This document shows, piece by piece, positions 54,953-63,582 of a DNA stretch of 64,000 bases. Source of the DNA: Collinsella sp. An268 (GTDB taxonomy: Bacteria > Actinomycetota > Coriobacteriia > Coriobacteriales > Coriobacteriaceae); NCBI RefSeq assembly GCF_002159765.1, contig NZ_NFJH01000005.1, positions 62,001-126,000 of the forward strand. Reading direction: 5' to 3'. The stretch's first letter is position 1. Each line of letters begins with the position of its first letter. The position numbers and the translations under genes are program-made. The notes under the pieces are model-generated. The model saw only the letters and a program-made list of their open reading frames with translations, was not told where the DNA came from and did not search any database.

Positions 54953-56170
54953 ATGGCGGACACGCACGAGACGGCGCGCATCCAAAGCGCGGTACACGAC
55001 ATCGAGCCCCACATTATCGAGCTGCGCCGCCACTTCCACGCGCACCCCGAGCTCAGTCTCGAGGAGGTCGAGACCACGCGGGCCATCGCCGCCGAGCTCG
55101 ACCGCATGGGCATCCCCTATGAGCGCCCCACCGCGACGGGGCTCATCGCCACGCTCCGCGGGACGGCCCCCGACGCCTACGACGCGTCCGGGGCTCCCCG
55201 GCGGCGCCTCCTCATGCGGGCCGACATAGACGCCCTGCCCGTCACCGAGAAGACGGGAGAGCCTTTTGCCAGCCGGAACCCCGGCGTCATGCACGCCTGC
55301 GGGCACGACTGCCACACCGCGATGCTTCTGGGCGCCCTCCGCGTGCTCGCGCAGATGACCGACGCGCTCCACGGCGAGATCCGCGCCGTCTTCCAACCCT
55401 CGGAGGAAAACGGCCGGGGCGCGGCGTCGATGATCGACGCCGGCGCGGCAGACGGTGTCGACGGCGCCTTTGCCATGCACGTATGGAGCGAGATCGACGC
55501 CGGCCTCATCTCGTGCGAGCCAGGCCCGCGCATGGCCAACGTCGATTGGTTCCGCGTCGACGTGCGCGGCACCTCCTGCCACGGCGCCATGCCGCAGCGC
55601 GGCGCCGACGCCGTGGTGGTCGCCGCCGAGATAGCCAACGCGCTCCAGACCATCGTGAGCCGCGACGTCTCCCCCTTCGAGCCCGCCGTCGTCACCATCG
55701 GGGAGCTCCACGCGGGAACCGCGCGCAACGTCATCGCCGGCGAGGCCTATCTCGCAGGCACGGTGCGCACCTACGGCAAGCGCACGCACGACGCCATGCC
55801 CGAGCTCATCAAGCGCATCTGCGTGCACACGGCCGCGGCGCTCGGCGCCGAGGCGGAGCTTACCGAGTACACCGTCGCCCACCCCGCCGTGGTAAACGAC
55901 GAGCGCGCCGCCGCCCGCTGCCGCCGCGCCGTCAAGCGCGTGCTCGGCCCTGAGGCCGTCGGCAGCTACCGGGGCACGCTCTCCGGCGAGGATTTCTCGC
56001 TCTTTCTCGAGCGCGTGCCCGGCGTGCTCGCGTTTGTGGGCGTGCGCAACCCCGCCGTCGGCGCCACGTTTGCCCAGCACTCGTGCTTCTATCGCGTCGA
56101 CGAGTCGGTGCTCGCCCGAGGCACGGCGCTCGCCTGCCAATATGCCGTGGACTTCCTTACCGCGAGATGA
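54953..56170 (+). CDS. M20-family amidohydrolase/aminoacylase
   Basis: 405 residues from ATG 54953 (GAGGAGACG site). This family removes acyl groups from amino acids or amino-acid conjugates using two metal ions. Metal-binding motifs are present: VMHACGHDCHTAMLLGALRV, AVFQPSEENGRGAASMIDAG, and later GSYRGTLSGEDFSLFLERVP with the C-terminal region TFAQHSCFYRVDESVL. The substrate is unknown (N-acyl-amino acid, hippurate or indole-acetyl-amino acid types are possible). No signal peptide, so cytoplasmic. It is divergent from glnN, separated by about 300 bases holding only start signals. Confidence 0.9.
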   Translation: MADTHETARIQSAVHDIEPHIIELRRHFHAHPELSLEEVETTRAIAAELDRMGIPYERPTATGLIATLRGTAPDAYDASGAPRRRLLMRADIDALPVTEKTGEPFASRNPGVMHACGHDCHTAMLLGALRVLAQMTDALHGEIRAVFQPSEENGRGAASMIDAGAADGVDGAFAMHVWSEIDAGLISCEPGPRMANVDWFRVDVRGTSCHGAMPQRGADAVVVAAEIANALQTIVSRDVSPFEPAVVTIGELHAGTARNVIAGEAYLAGTVRTYGKRTHDAMPELIKRICVHTAAALGAEAELTEYTVAHPAVVNDERAAARCRRAVKRVLGPEAVGSYRGTLSGEDFSLFLERVPGVLAFVGVRNPAVGATFAQHSCFYRVDESVLARGTALACQYAVDFLTAR

Positions 56171-56325
56171 CGCCCGCTGACCGAACGATAACGCATGCCG
56201 CAAAACCCTTAACAAGCAGCATCCATCGTTGACGAAACGATGGCGCACGCGCGCCTGCCCCTTGACGTCCGTCTCGCACAATCTGGATGGCCGTGTAAAC
56301 GGATCAACCAGACAAGGAGTGGTAT

Positions 56326-59300
56326 ATGGAACAGCACCTCGCTCATGAGGGCGTGTCGCGGCGCGGTCTCCTCAAGCTCGTGATGACGGCGGGCCTGGGG
56401 CTTGCGGCAGCGGGCACCGTCGACCCCGTCTTTGCCTACGCGGACGGACAGGGCCTGTCGCGCGACGGCGTGAAGGCGCGCTTCTTCATCGGCAGCGACC
56501 TGCATATCAACAACAACACGGGCGCCGAGCCGCGCGATGCGGACAAGAAGCTGCAGTTTGCCTTCGATACGGCTTACGCACTCGACCCCGAGCTCGACGC
56601 GTTCTGCCTGGTGGGCGACCTTACCGACAACGGCAACAAAGGCCAGTACACGCGCCTCATGTCGCTCATCAACGACGGCGCGCACAACACAGGCTATGCC
56701 AACGGAACGGGCCGCACCCAGATGATCCTCTGCCAGGGCAACCACGAGACGTACGACCCCGGCGTGGCGGCCGCCCCCGAGCGCTTCAAGCTGTACACCG
56801 GGCAGGAGGCTACCAGGGTGGTCGACGTCAACGGCGTCACGGTGATTACCATGGGGCCTGCGGAAAACGGCTCCGGCGACGGCGACTACCGCCCGCACTT
56901 CGATTGGTTTGCCGAGCAGCTCGCAACGCAGGTGGACAACACCACCGAGCCCTTCCTCGTTCTCACGCATCACCAGATGCGCGGCTCCAGCTACACCTCG
57001 CCCGAATGGCACGGCAACTTTGGCCAGGGTGAGGAGAGCGACTTCCAGGAGCTCATGGCCAGGTACCCCAACCTCATCCAGGTCTCGGGCCACAGCCACG
57101 CCACGCTTGAGGACGAGCGCTCCATCAGCCAGGACCTCGGCTTTACCGCCATCCAGGACGCCACCATCGGCGCGTATTACGAGAACGAGACGGGTAAGGT
57201 CGACCCCGAGAGCGGCAACGGCGCCTCGGTTCCGCCGCAGTCGGCGGAGATCTACACGCCGGGCAGCTTCCGCCCGGAGGCTTCGCAGGCCGTGATCCTC
57301 GACTTCATGGAGAACGACACCGTCAAGGCCTACCGCATCTCGCTCGTGCGCGCCAAGGCCGAGACCGAGGGCAAGGGCGTCGTCTACCTGTACGAGCCGT
57401 GGATCATCGACCCCACCGACATGCAGGCGTACACCTCCGCCCGCACCTCGACCGCCGCGCCCGTATGGCCCGCCGACGCGGCCGTGACGGTGGACGAGGT
57501 CGCCCACACCTCTGCCAAGGTGCACTTCCCCACTGCACAGCCCGGCTCCGACCGGGGCGACGACATGGTGCACGAATACAAACTCGTCGCCACCGCCGAT
57601 GACGGCTCGAGCGTGACGAAGCGCATCTTTAACGACTACTACCGTCCGGCCACCTACATCCGCAACACGTGGGACGTGCTCATAAACGGCCTTTCCGCCG
57701 AGACGACCTACACGCTCTCCGTGTACGCGCAGACCTCCTGGAACAAGGAGGTGGGCTCCGAGGGCGCCGGCACCTGGGCCGACAGCGCGGGCCCCGCAGC
57801 GAACTCCACCTCGGTCGCACTCGTTTCCGCGCCCTTTACCACCGCCGCCCAGCCTGCGAGCCCGCGCGCGATCCTCGATATCGACTACCGTACCGGCTCG
57901 AACGAGGACACCATGGGTCATACCGCCACCTTTGAGGCCGGCCCCGCCGTCGTCTCGGACGAGGAGCTCGGCTATACGGTGCTGGAGGCAGACGGGCATG
58001 CCGGTTGGGGCTACCAGCTTGAGGGCACCGATTACGAGGCTTTTGTGGGCGCCTCGACGCACGAGTGCCTCTTCAAGCTCGTCGACAACCAGACCGACCA
58101 GTGCCTCTTCTCAAACCAGCAATCCGCAGGCGCGGGCTTTGAGGTGGAGAACGGCCAGATTGAGTTCTGGTACAACGACCAGGCGCGCCACATCATCGGC
58201 GCCCCCGTCGAGACCGGCACGTGGGTGCACGCCATCGCCACCTACGACGGCACCAACGTCACGCTCTACGTCAACGGCGAGCAGGTCGCCCAAGAGAGCG
58301 CCGGCACCATGACCGTGCCGAGCCCCAACCGCTATTACGTCTGCTCTGACGTGAGCACGTCCAACACGCCCGAGATCTGCGCCGCAGCGGGCACGCGCGT
58401 CGCCTTTGCCCGTCTCTTCCCCTATGCCATGACGGCGGGGCAGGTATCAACCGCCTTCGCCGCGAGCAAGCTCGCCCCGGCACCGGCGAAACTCCTCGAC
58501 GTCGATTTTGCCGCATGCGAGACCGGCGCCGATGTGGAGGACGCCGCCGGCCACGCCGCTGTGCACCCCGAGCTCGCCGCCACCGCGTCCCTCGTCTTTG
58601 ACGAGAAGCTCGGCCAGAACGTCTTTGCCTGCGACGGCGTGAGCGCCTTTGGCTTTGCGTTTACCGAGGACGACTACACCTACCTGGGCAACGAGCACGC
58701 CCTCGAGTGCGTGTTCATGGCTCACGACCTCGATACCGACCAGTGCTTCATCTCCAATCAGCAGAACTCGGGCGACGGTCTGGAGATCGCTGGGGACGGC
58801 GACACCCACGGCAAGATGGCCTTCTGGTTCAATTCCAACGGCTCAGGCACACCCAAGCCCGCCGGCGCCGTGAGCGCCGACGTCTGGCACCACGCCATCG
58901 GCGTCTATGCCTGCGGCAAGGTGCGCCTGTATATCGACGGCAAGCTGTGCGAGGAGCTCGAGGCCCAGGGCGGTCTTGAGGTGCCGCCCGCGAACTGCCG
59001 CAACTACTATGTGGGCGCAGACGTCTACACCGGCGGCGGGGCGCAGATCTTCACCCAGCCCGGTTCCAAGATCGCCCGTGCGGCCATTCTCGCCAAAGCC
59101 CCCTCGCGCGAGGAGATCGCCCAGCTGGCAGCGGGCTTCCCGCTCGACCCCAACGCACCCGAGCCCGTCGACAAGACGGCACTTGCCGAGGCCGTGGACG
59201 CGTCGGCCCAGCTTGTCGAGAGCGATTGGACGGCCGCCTCGTGGCAGGCGTTTGCAACCGCGCTCGCTGAGGCCAAGGCGGTGCTCGACGATACGGCATC

Positions 59301-59715
59301 CTCGCAGGAGGAGGTCGACGCCGCACTGAACGCACTCGAGAGCGCCAAGGCCAACCTCGTAAAGGCCTCCAGCGGCGGCACGGGCACAGGCGACGGAGGC
59401 AACACCGGCGCGGGTGACGGCGGCAACACCGGCGGCGGCAACACCGGCAGCGCCAACGGCGGCAACACCGGCACCGGCGGTCAGACCGGCGGCAACGGCG
59501 GCAGCGCCAACGGCGGCAACACCGGCTCGAAGAAGCCCTCGTCCAAGCTTCCCTCCACCGGTGACGCCTCGCTTCTGGCCGGCGGTATCGCGAGCCTTTT
59601 GGGCGCAACGACCCTCAGCGCCGGCCTGCTCGCCCTACGGCACCGCACCCCGCAGGCAACCGCGGGAGACGACCTCGCCCAAGCCCTGGCTGAGGACGAT
59701 GACATCGACGCATAG
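56326..59715 (+). CDS. Cell-wall metallophosphoesterase with LamG-like and FIVAR domains and LPXTG anchor
   Basis: 1,129 residues from ATG 56326 (AAGGAGTGG). The leader has a twin-arginine motif (SRRGLLKLVM) before a hydrophobic stretch, so export may be by Tat. The calcineurin-like phosphoesterase domain shows FIGSDLHINNN, FCLVGDLTDNG, ILCQGNHETYDPG, LVLTHHQM and VSGHSHATLED. Two concanavalin/LamG-like repeats follow (NQTDQCLFSNQQSAGAGFEV; LDTDQCFISNQQNSGDGLEI), then a FIVAR helical domain (DASAQLVESDWTAASWQAFA). A Gly/Asn/Thr spacer precedes KLPSTGD, a hydrophobic segment and a short tail. It should act at the surface, hydrolysing phosphodiesters or phosphomonoesters; substrate unknown. Confidence 0.9.
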   Translation: MEQHLAHEGVSRRGLLKLVMTAGLGLAAAGTVDPVFAYADGQGLSRDGVKARFFIGSDLHINNNTGAEPRDADKKLQFAFDTAYALDPELDAFCLVGDLTDNGNKGQYTRLMSLINDGAHNTGYANGTGRTQMILCQGNHETYDPGVAAAPERFKLYTGQEATRVVDVNGVTVITMGPAENGSGDGDYRPHFDWFAEQLATQVDNTTEPFLVLTHHQMRGSSYTSPEWHGNFGQGEESDFQELMARYPNLIQVSGHSHATLEDERSISQDLGFTAIQDATIGAYYENETGKVDPESGNGASVPPQSAEIYTPGSFRPEASQAVILDFMENDTVKAYRISLVRAKAETEGKGVVYLYEPWIIDPTDMQAYTSARTSTAAPVWPADAAVTVDEVAHTSAKVHFPTAQPGSDRGDDMVHEYKLVATADDGSSVTKRIFNDYYRPATYIRNTWDVLINGLSAETTYTLSVYAQTSWNKEVGSEGAGTWADSAGPAANSTSVALVSAPFTTAAQPASPRAILDIDYRTGSNEDTMGHTATFEAGPAVVSDEELGYTVLEADGHAGWGYQLEGTDYEAFVGASTHECLFKLVDNQTDQCLFSNQQSAGAGFEVENGQIEFWYNDQARHIIGAPVETGTWVHAIATYDGTNVTLYVNGEQVAQESAGTMTVPSPNRYYVCSDVSTSNTPEICAAAGTRVAFARLFPYAMTAGQVSTAFAASKLAPAPAKLLDVDFAACETGADVEDAAGHAAVHPELAATASLVFDEKLGQNVFACDGVSAFGFAFTEDDYTYLGNEHALECVFMAHDLDTDQCFISNQQNSGDGLEIAGDGDTHGKMAFWFNSNGSGTPKPAGAVSADVWHHAIGVYACGKVRLYIDGKLCEELEAQGGLEVPPANCRNYYVGADVYTGGGAQIFTQPGSKIARAAILAKAPSREEIAQLAAGFPLDPNAPEPVDKTALAEAVDASAQLVESDWTAASWQAFATALAEAKAVLDDTASSQEEVDAALNALESAKANLVKASSGGTGTGDGGNTGAGDGGNTGGGNTGSANGGNTGTGGQTGGNGGSANGGNTGSKKPSSKLPSTGDASLLAGGIASLLGATTLSAGLLALRHRTPQATAGDDLAQALAEDDDIDA

Positions 59716-59761
59716 CGTCCGTTTTACATCCGGCCGCGCAGGGCACCAGCGCGCATAGCAG

Positions 59762-59797
59762 CGGGGCGGCGACGGGATCGAACCCGTCGCCGCCCCG
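59762..59797. terminator. Bidirectional hairpin between phosphoesterase and metQ
   Basis: CGGGGCGGCGACGGG and its complement (59762-59776, 59783-59797) flank ATCGAA, with GTTT after it on the plus strand. It closes two convergent transcripts, the phosphoesterase gene and the metNIQ operon. Confidence 0.8.
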
Positions 59798-59855
59798 TTT
59801 GGCACGCTAAGCGCCCTTGACGATGCGGATGGTGTCCAGCCGGTCGCGCGCCACC

Positions 59856-60689
59856 TTAGAACGCCGCCTGCACGGAGTCGCCAAACGTCTCCTCGAGGTA
59901 GGCCTTGAAGTCCTCGGTCTGGAGCACCTGGACGAGCGCCGCGATGCACTCGTCGTCCTCGAGCTCGGGACGGGTGCAGATGACGTTCGCGTACTCCTCG
60001 GCGATGACCGCGGAATCAGCGCTCTCCTGCGCCACGGCATCGGCAAGCGAAAGGCCCGCGTCGATGGCGTAGTTGCCGTTGATGACGGCAAAGTCGACGT
60101 CGGCGAGCGTGGAGGGGAGCATGGCCGCCTCCTGCTCGGAGAACTGGATGTTGTGCGGGTTGTCCACGATATCGTTGGGGGTCGCCTCGAGCCCGGCGTC
60201 ATCGGAGAGCGTGATCACACCCTGCTCCTGCAGAAGCAGCAACGCGCGGCCCTCGTTGGTGGGGTCGTTGGGGATGGAGATGGTGGCGCCGTCGGCAATC
60301 GCGGCGAGGTCCGTCGAGCGCCCCGCGAAGACGCCCATCGGCTCGAAGTGGATCTTGCCGGCGTTGACGAGGTCGGTGCCGTTCTCGGCGTTGTAGTTGT
60401 TGAGGTAGTTGATGTGCTGGAAGTAGTTGGCATCCAGGTCGCCGGACGTAACGTCCTGGTTGGGCTTGATGTAGTCGGTGTACTCCGTCACCTCGAGCGT
60501 GATGCCCTGCTCCTCAAGACGCGGCGCGACGAAGTCGGTCAGGATCTCGGCGTGCGGGCTCGGCGAGGCACCGATCTTGATGGTGCCGTGCTCGTGCGCG
60601 GCCTGGCCGCCGCAACCGGCGAGCGTCGAGGCGGCGAGCACCGCCGCGGAGGCGAAGAGGGAGCGGCGGGAAAGCGAGAAGTTCTGCAT
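59856..60689 (-). CDS. metQ: MetQ-type methionine-binding lipoprotein
   Basis: 277 residues from ATG 60689 (GAAAGGAATC). The leader ends in a lipobox (STLAGC), so it is tethered to the membrane. The mature part is the NlpA/MetQ fold: TIKIGASPSPHAEILTDFVA, NYFQHINYLNN, ATISIPNDPTNEGRALLLLQ, DFAVINGNYAID. It captures methionine, usually D- or L-forms, for the MetNI transporter. Last gene of the metN-metI-metQ operon, ending just before a shared terminator. Confidence 0.95.
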   Translation of the reverse strand: MQNFSLSRRSLFASAAVLAASTLAGCGGQAAHEHGTIKIGASPSPHAEILTDFVAPRLEEQGITLEVTEYTDYIKPNQDVTSGDLDANYFQHINYLNNYNAENGTDLVNAGKIHFEPMGVFAGRSTDLAAIADGATISIPNDPTNEGRALLLLQEQGVITLSDDAGLEATPNDIVDNPHNIQFSEQEAAMLPSTLADVDFAVINGNYAIDAGLSLADAVAQESADSAVIAEEYANVICTRPELEDDECIAALVQVLQTEDFKAYLEETFGDSVQAAF

Positions 60690-60760
60690 GATGATTCCTT
60701 TCAAGAAAAGCGATGGCTCTACGTTGTGGCAGACCGGACGGTACGACCGGTCGGGGATGC

Positions 60761-61447
60761 TCAGGAGCGCGCGGAGCGATGGTCCACCTTGCGCGCGAGG
60801 ATATCGCACGCGCTCTGGATGATCTGGACGAGCACCACCAGGATGATGACGGCGGCGAGCATGACATCGGACTGGTAGCGATAGTACCCGTAGCGGATGG
60901 CGATATCGCCCAGACCGCCCGCGCCGACGGCACCGGCGATGGCCGTGTAGCCGAGGACGGAGATGAGGACGACGGCCACGCCGCGGACGATGGAGGGCAG
61001 CGCCTCGGGCAACAGCGCCGAGAACACGATGCGCGGTACGGAGGCACCGCAGGCCTCGACGGCCTCCACGCTCTCGCGCGGGACCTCTGCGAGCGACTGC
61101 TCGATCATGCGGGCGATGAAGGGCGAAGCCGAGAGCACGAGCGGCGGGATGGTGCCGAGAATACCCGAACCCGTCCCCATGATGAGGCGCGTGAACGGGA
61201 TGATGAACACCATGAGCACGATGAACGGGAACGAGCGGAGGATGTTGACCACCCAACCGAGCACCGCGTTAAGCACCGGCAGCGGACGCAGCGACCCCGG
61301 GGCGGTGAGATAGAGCACCACGCCCAAGGCGAGGCCGATGATATAGGAGATGGCCGTCGGGACGAGCACCATGACGATGGTCGAGCCCGTGCCCTCGAGC
61401 AGAAGCTCGCCGTACTCGGCGATAAAGGCACCTACGGTATCAAGCAT
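60761..61447 (-). CDS. metI: Methionine ABC transporter permease
   Basis: 228 residues from ATG 61447; its first 8 bases overlap the metN stop, indicating coupling. Five or so transmembrane segments surround the EAA-type cytoplasmic loop (VEAVEACGASVPRIVFSALL), which contacts the ATPase. The motif LPEALPSIVRG and the C-terminal VGAGGLGDIAIRYGYYRYQS fit MetI. It forms the membrane channel. Confidence 0.95.
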   Translation of the reverse strand: MLDTVGAFIAEYGELLLEGTGSTIVMVLVPTAISYIIGLALGVVLYLTAPGSLRPLPVLNAVLGWVVNILRSFPFIVLMVFIIPFTRLIMGTGSGILGTIPPLVLSASPFIARMIEQSLAEVPRESVEAVEACGASVPRIVFSALLPEALPSIVRGVAVVLISVLGYTAIAGAVGAGGLGDIAIRYGYYRYQSDVMLAAVIILVVLVQIIQSACDILARKVDHRSARS

Positions 61448-62189
61448 CCCAATCAACCCTTTCGAGCAGCACCTGCGCCGCATGCGAACGGGGGTTGGCG
61501 AAGACATCCGCCACGCTCCCCTGCTCCACCACGCGACCGTGCTCGACAACAGCAACGTTGCGGCAGATCTTCTCGACCACGCCCATGGAGTGGGTGATGA
61601 CGATGATCGTGACGCCCGTCTGCCGGTTGATGTCGCGCAGGAGCTTTAAGATGGTATTCGTGCTCGCCGGGTCGAGGGCGCTCGTCGCCTCGTCGCAGAG
61701 GATGTACTCGGGATCGCACGCGAGCGCGCGGGCGATGGCGACGCGCTGCTGCTGCCCGCCGGAGAGCTGAGACGGATAGGACGATGCCTTGTCTTTGAGA
61801 CCGACCATGTCGAGCAGCTCGAGAGCGCGCTCACGGTTGGCGGCCGTCACCTTGCCCGTCGCCGCCTTATACGGGAAGCACACGTTGGCGAGCACGGTCT
61901 TTTGCGAGAGCAGGCCGAAGTTCTGGAAGATCATGGCCACGCGGCGGCGATACGTGCGCAGCGCCGCCCCGGTAAGACCGGTGACATCCTGCCCATCGAC
62001 GACGATGCTGCCCGACGTGGGCTGCTCGAGCAGGTTGATGCAGCGCACGAGCGTCGACTTGCCGGCACCGCTCATGCCGATGATGCCCATGATGTCGCCG
62101 TCGGCGATGGTCAGCGAGACGTCATCGAGCGCATGGGCCGTACCGGCAGCGCTCTCATACGTCTTGGTCAGGTGTTTGATTTCAATCAC
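61440..62189 (-). CDS. metN: Methionine ABC transporter ATPase, short form without NIL domain
   Basis: 249 residues. ABC motifs are complete: Walker A GMSGAGKSTLVRC, signature LSGGQQQRVAIARAL, Walker B ILCDEATSALDP, switch ITHSMGV. Typical MetN proteins are about 340 residues, with a C-terminal NIL domain that binds methionine and inhibits transport. This one stops right after the ATPase domain, as in some actinobacterial and clostridial forms, so feedback by methionine is probably absent. First gene of the operon. No SAM riboswitch was recognised in the leader. Confidence 0.92.
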   Translation of the reverse strand: MIEIKHLTKTYESAAGTAHALDDVSLTIADGDIMGIIGMSGAGKSTLVRCINLLEQPTSGSIVVDGQDVTGLTGAALRTYRRRVAMIFQNFGLLSQKTVLANVCFPYKAATGKVTAANRERALELLDMVGLKDKASSYPSQLSGGQQQRVAIARALACDPEYILCDEATSALDPASTNTILKLLRDINRQTGVTIIVITHSMGVVEKICRNVAVVEHGRVVEQGSVADVFANPRSHAAQVLLERVDWDA

Positions 62190-62227
62190 GGGGAAACTCC
62201 GCTCGATGAGGTGGTCTCAAACAGGCG

Positions 62228-62251
62228 AACAGCCTCCCGCCGGAGACTGTT
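62228..62251 (-). promoter_or_regulatory. Hairpin in the metN leader
   Basis: AACAGCCTCC (62228-62237) pairs with GGAGACTGTT (62242-62251), one mismatch on the DNA and a G-U pair in RNA, about 40 bases upstream of metN. It could be an attenuator or part of a leader structure; no T-run follows. The remaining 62252-62465 stretch holds no gene I can support. Confidence 0.35.
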
Positions 62252-62465
62252 TAACGAAGGCGCCCGGTCTTTCCCTGCACGCGGCTATCGCGCGGCATGA
62301 CAAAGTGCCCGGGCGAGGGCATCTGCATGACCATCATCATCGTGATATGTGCGGAAGTCGTAATCATGGTGTTTAGGGTAACAGTGAGACAAGCCGAGTG
62401 CAACCCGCAAATGTTATCGGTTGGTTACGCCGCAGCGCACCGCAGCACCCCTCCCGCGACGCAAA

Positions 62466-62498
62466 ACGGGCGCCCACCGCATCTAGGTGGGCGCCCGT
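62466..62498 (-). terminator. Terminator of the Asp23 operon
   Basis: ACGGGCGCCCACC and its complement (62466-62478, 62486-62498) around a 7-base loop, followed on the minus strand by TTTTGC, 35 bases after the Asp23 stop. Confidence 0.88.
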
Positions 62499-62532
62499 CG
62501 CATGCCTTCGGCAGACGTGCCGTCAGAATAGG

Positions 62533-63108
62533 TTAGGCCGCGTTCTCGCGCGCCGCCTCCGCCTGCTTCTTGCTCGCGTTGTAGGCCTCGAGCGTCACAA
62601 CGTCCTCGATGCGCAGGTTGATACCCGCCACCTCGAGGCCCGTCATGGCTGCCAAGCGCTCGGTCACGCGCTCCTTCACGTCCTCGAAAATCGCCGGCGC
62701 GTAGCAGCCGTACTCGATGATGACGGAGATGTTGACGATAACGCGGTTGTCATCGGTCACCTCGACGGTGACGCCCTTGGTAAGGTCCTTGGCGCCGAGC
62801 GTCTCCTGCACAAAGTGAATGAGATTCCCCTTCATGCCGAGTACGTGCGGCACCTCGCGCGTCGCCATGGCGACGATCTTCTCGATCACACCGTTTGAGT
62901 AGGTGAGGGAGTCCTCGGTGTCCTCGTACTCCTCATCCTCGGCGTCGTCGGCGGCATCATCTGCGGCAACGTCCTCTGGAGCCGCATCGTCGCCCGCCGG
63001 CTCCTCGCCGGCTACATCCGGCGCCGCCTCCGCGAGGACGTCCTTATCCTCTGCCGCGGCCTCGCCCGTCGTCTCAATGCTTGCCTGAAGCTCTTTCTCC
63101 TGCGCCAT
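62533..63108 (-). CDS. Asp23/Gls24 family envelope stress protein
   Basis: 191 residues from ATG 63108. An acidic low-complexity N-terminal part (residues 1-65, Asp/Glu/Ala-rich) precedes the Asp23 domain: SNGVIEKIVAMATREVPHVL, KGVTVEVTDDNRVIVNISVI, KERVTERLAAMTGLEVAGIN. Asp23 proteins sit at the membrane on the inner face through AmaP-type anchors and relate to envelope stress. Here it is the last gene of an apparent three-gene cluster with a DUF2273 protein and an AmaP-like protein. The long acidic leader is unusual for the family. Confidence 0.9.
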   Translation of the reverse strand: MAQEKELQASIETTGEAAAEDKDVLAEAAPDVAGEEPAGDDAAPEDVAADDAADDAEDEEYEDTEDSLTYSNGVIEKIVAMATREVPHVLGMKGNLIHFVQETLGAKDLTKGVTVEVTDDNRVIVNISVIIEYGCYAPAIFEDVKERVTERLAAMTGLEVAGINLRIEDVVTLEAYNASKKQAEAARENAA

Positions 63109-63180
63109 GAGGTACCCCTCTCGCGTTACCGGCCACAGGGCCGCATGAACCTACCTTACCGCCGCACCGCGCGGCGCGCG

Positions 63181-63582
63181 CTACCTCCCCCGGCCAAACA
63201 GGCGCGAAAAGAAGTTGACGATGCCATTATCCCCATCACGAATCTGGCCAATCACCGCACCGACAATCACAAAGACCGCGATGACGATGGTGTCCCACAA
63301 ACCGATGGTCAGGATGAGGATGGCGAGCACAAGGCCCGCGAAGCCATATGCCACGGTGAAGGGATGCCGCTTGGCGTACACCCAGGCAGCCTCGCCGAAC
63401 CCCTTCACAAAGCCGACGGCATCGCGAAAATCCTCGGAGGCCACCGCATCGCGCACCGCGTCGCCGGCTGCCTCCCAGCGGGATGCCGCCGCAGCCTCAT
63501 CGGTATGTTCGTCGCCGGGAGCGTCGGTCTCGATAGAGAGCCGGGGTATGCGCGCCTGGCGCGCGTCATCCTTATCGCTCAC
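63181..63582 (-). CDS. DUF2273 small membrane protein
   Basis: 133 residues from GTG 63582, whose ribosome site AAGGAGG lies in the end of the preceding gene; the two overlap by 11 bases. The N-terminal 70 residues are charged. Two hydrophobic segments follow (HPFTVAYGFAGLVLAILILT; IVIAVFVIVGAVIG), then GQIRDGD and a C-terminal FFSRLFGRGR, matching DUF2273. The family is found next to Asp23 and AmaP genes and is thought to be part of that membrane complex; function unproven. Confidence 0.85.
   Translation of the reverse strand: MSDKDDARQARIPRLSIETDAPGDEHTDEAAAASRWEAAGDAVRDAVASEDFRDAVGFVKGFGEAAWVYAKRHPFTVAYGFAGLVLAILILTIGLWDTIVIAVFVIVGAVIGQIRDGDNGIVNFFSRLFGRGR

Noticed and set aside
59762-59797. 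tRNA-like T-arm (GTTCGATCC on the minus strand)
   Set aside because: The flanks form one continuous perfect hairpin with no acceptor, D or anticodon arms; it is a terminator between convergent genes.
62190-62465. SAM riboswitch before metN
   Set aside because: The conserved SAM-I core and pseudoknot elements were not found; only one simple hairpin is visible.
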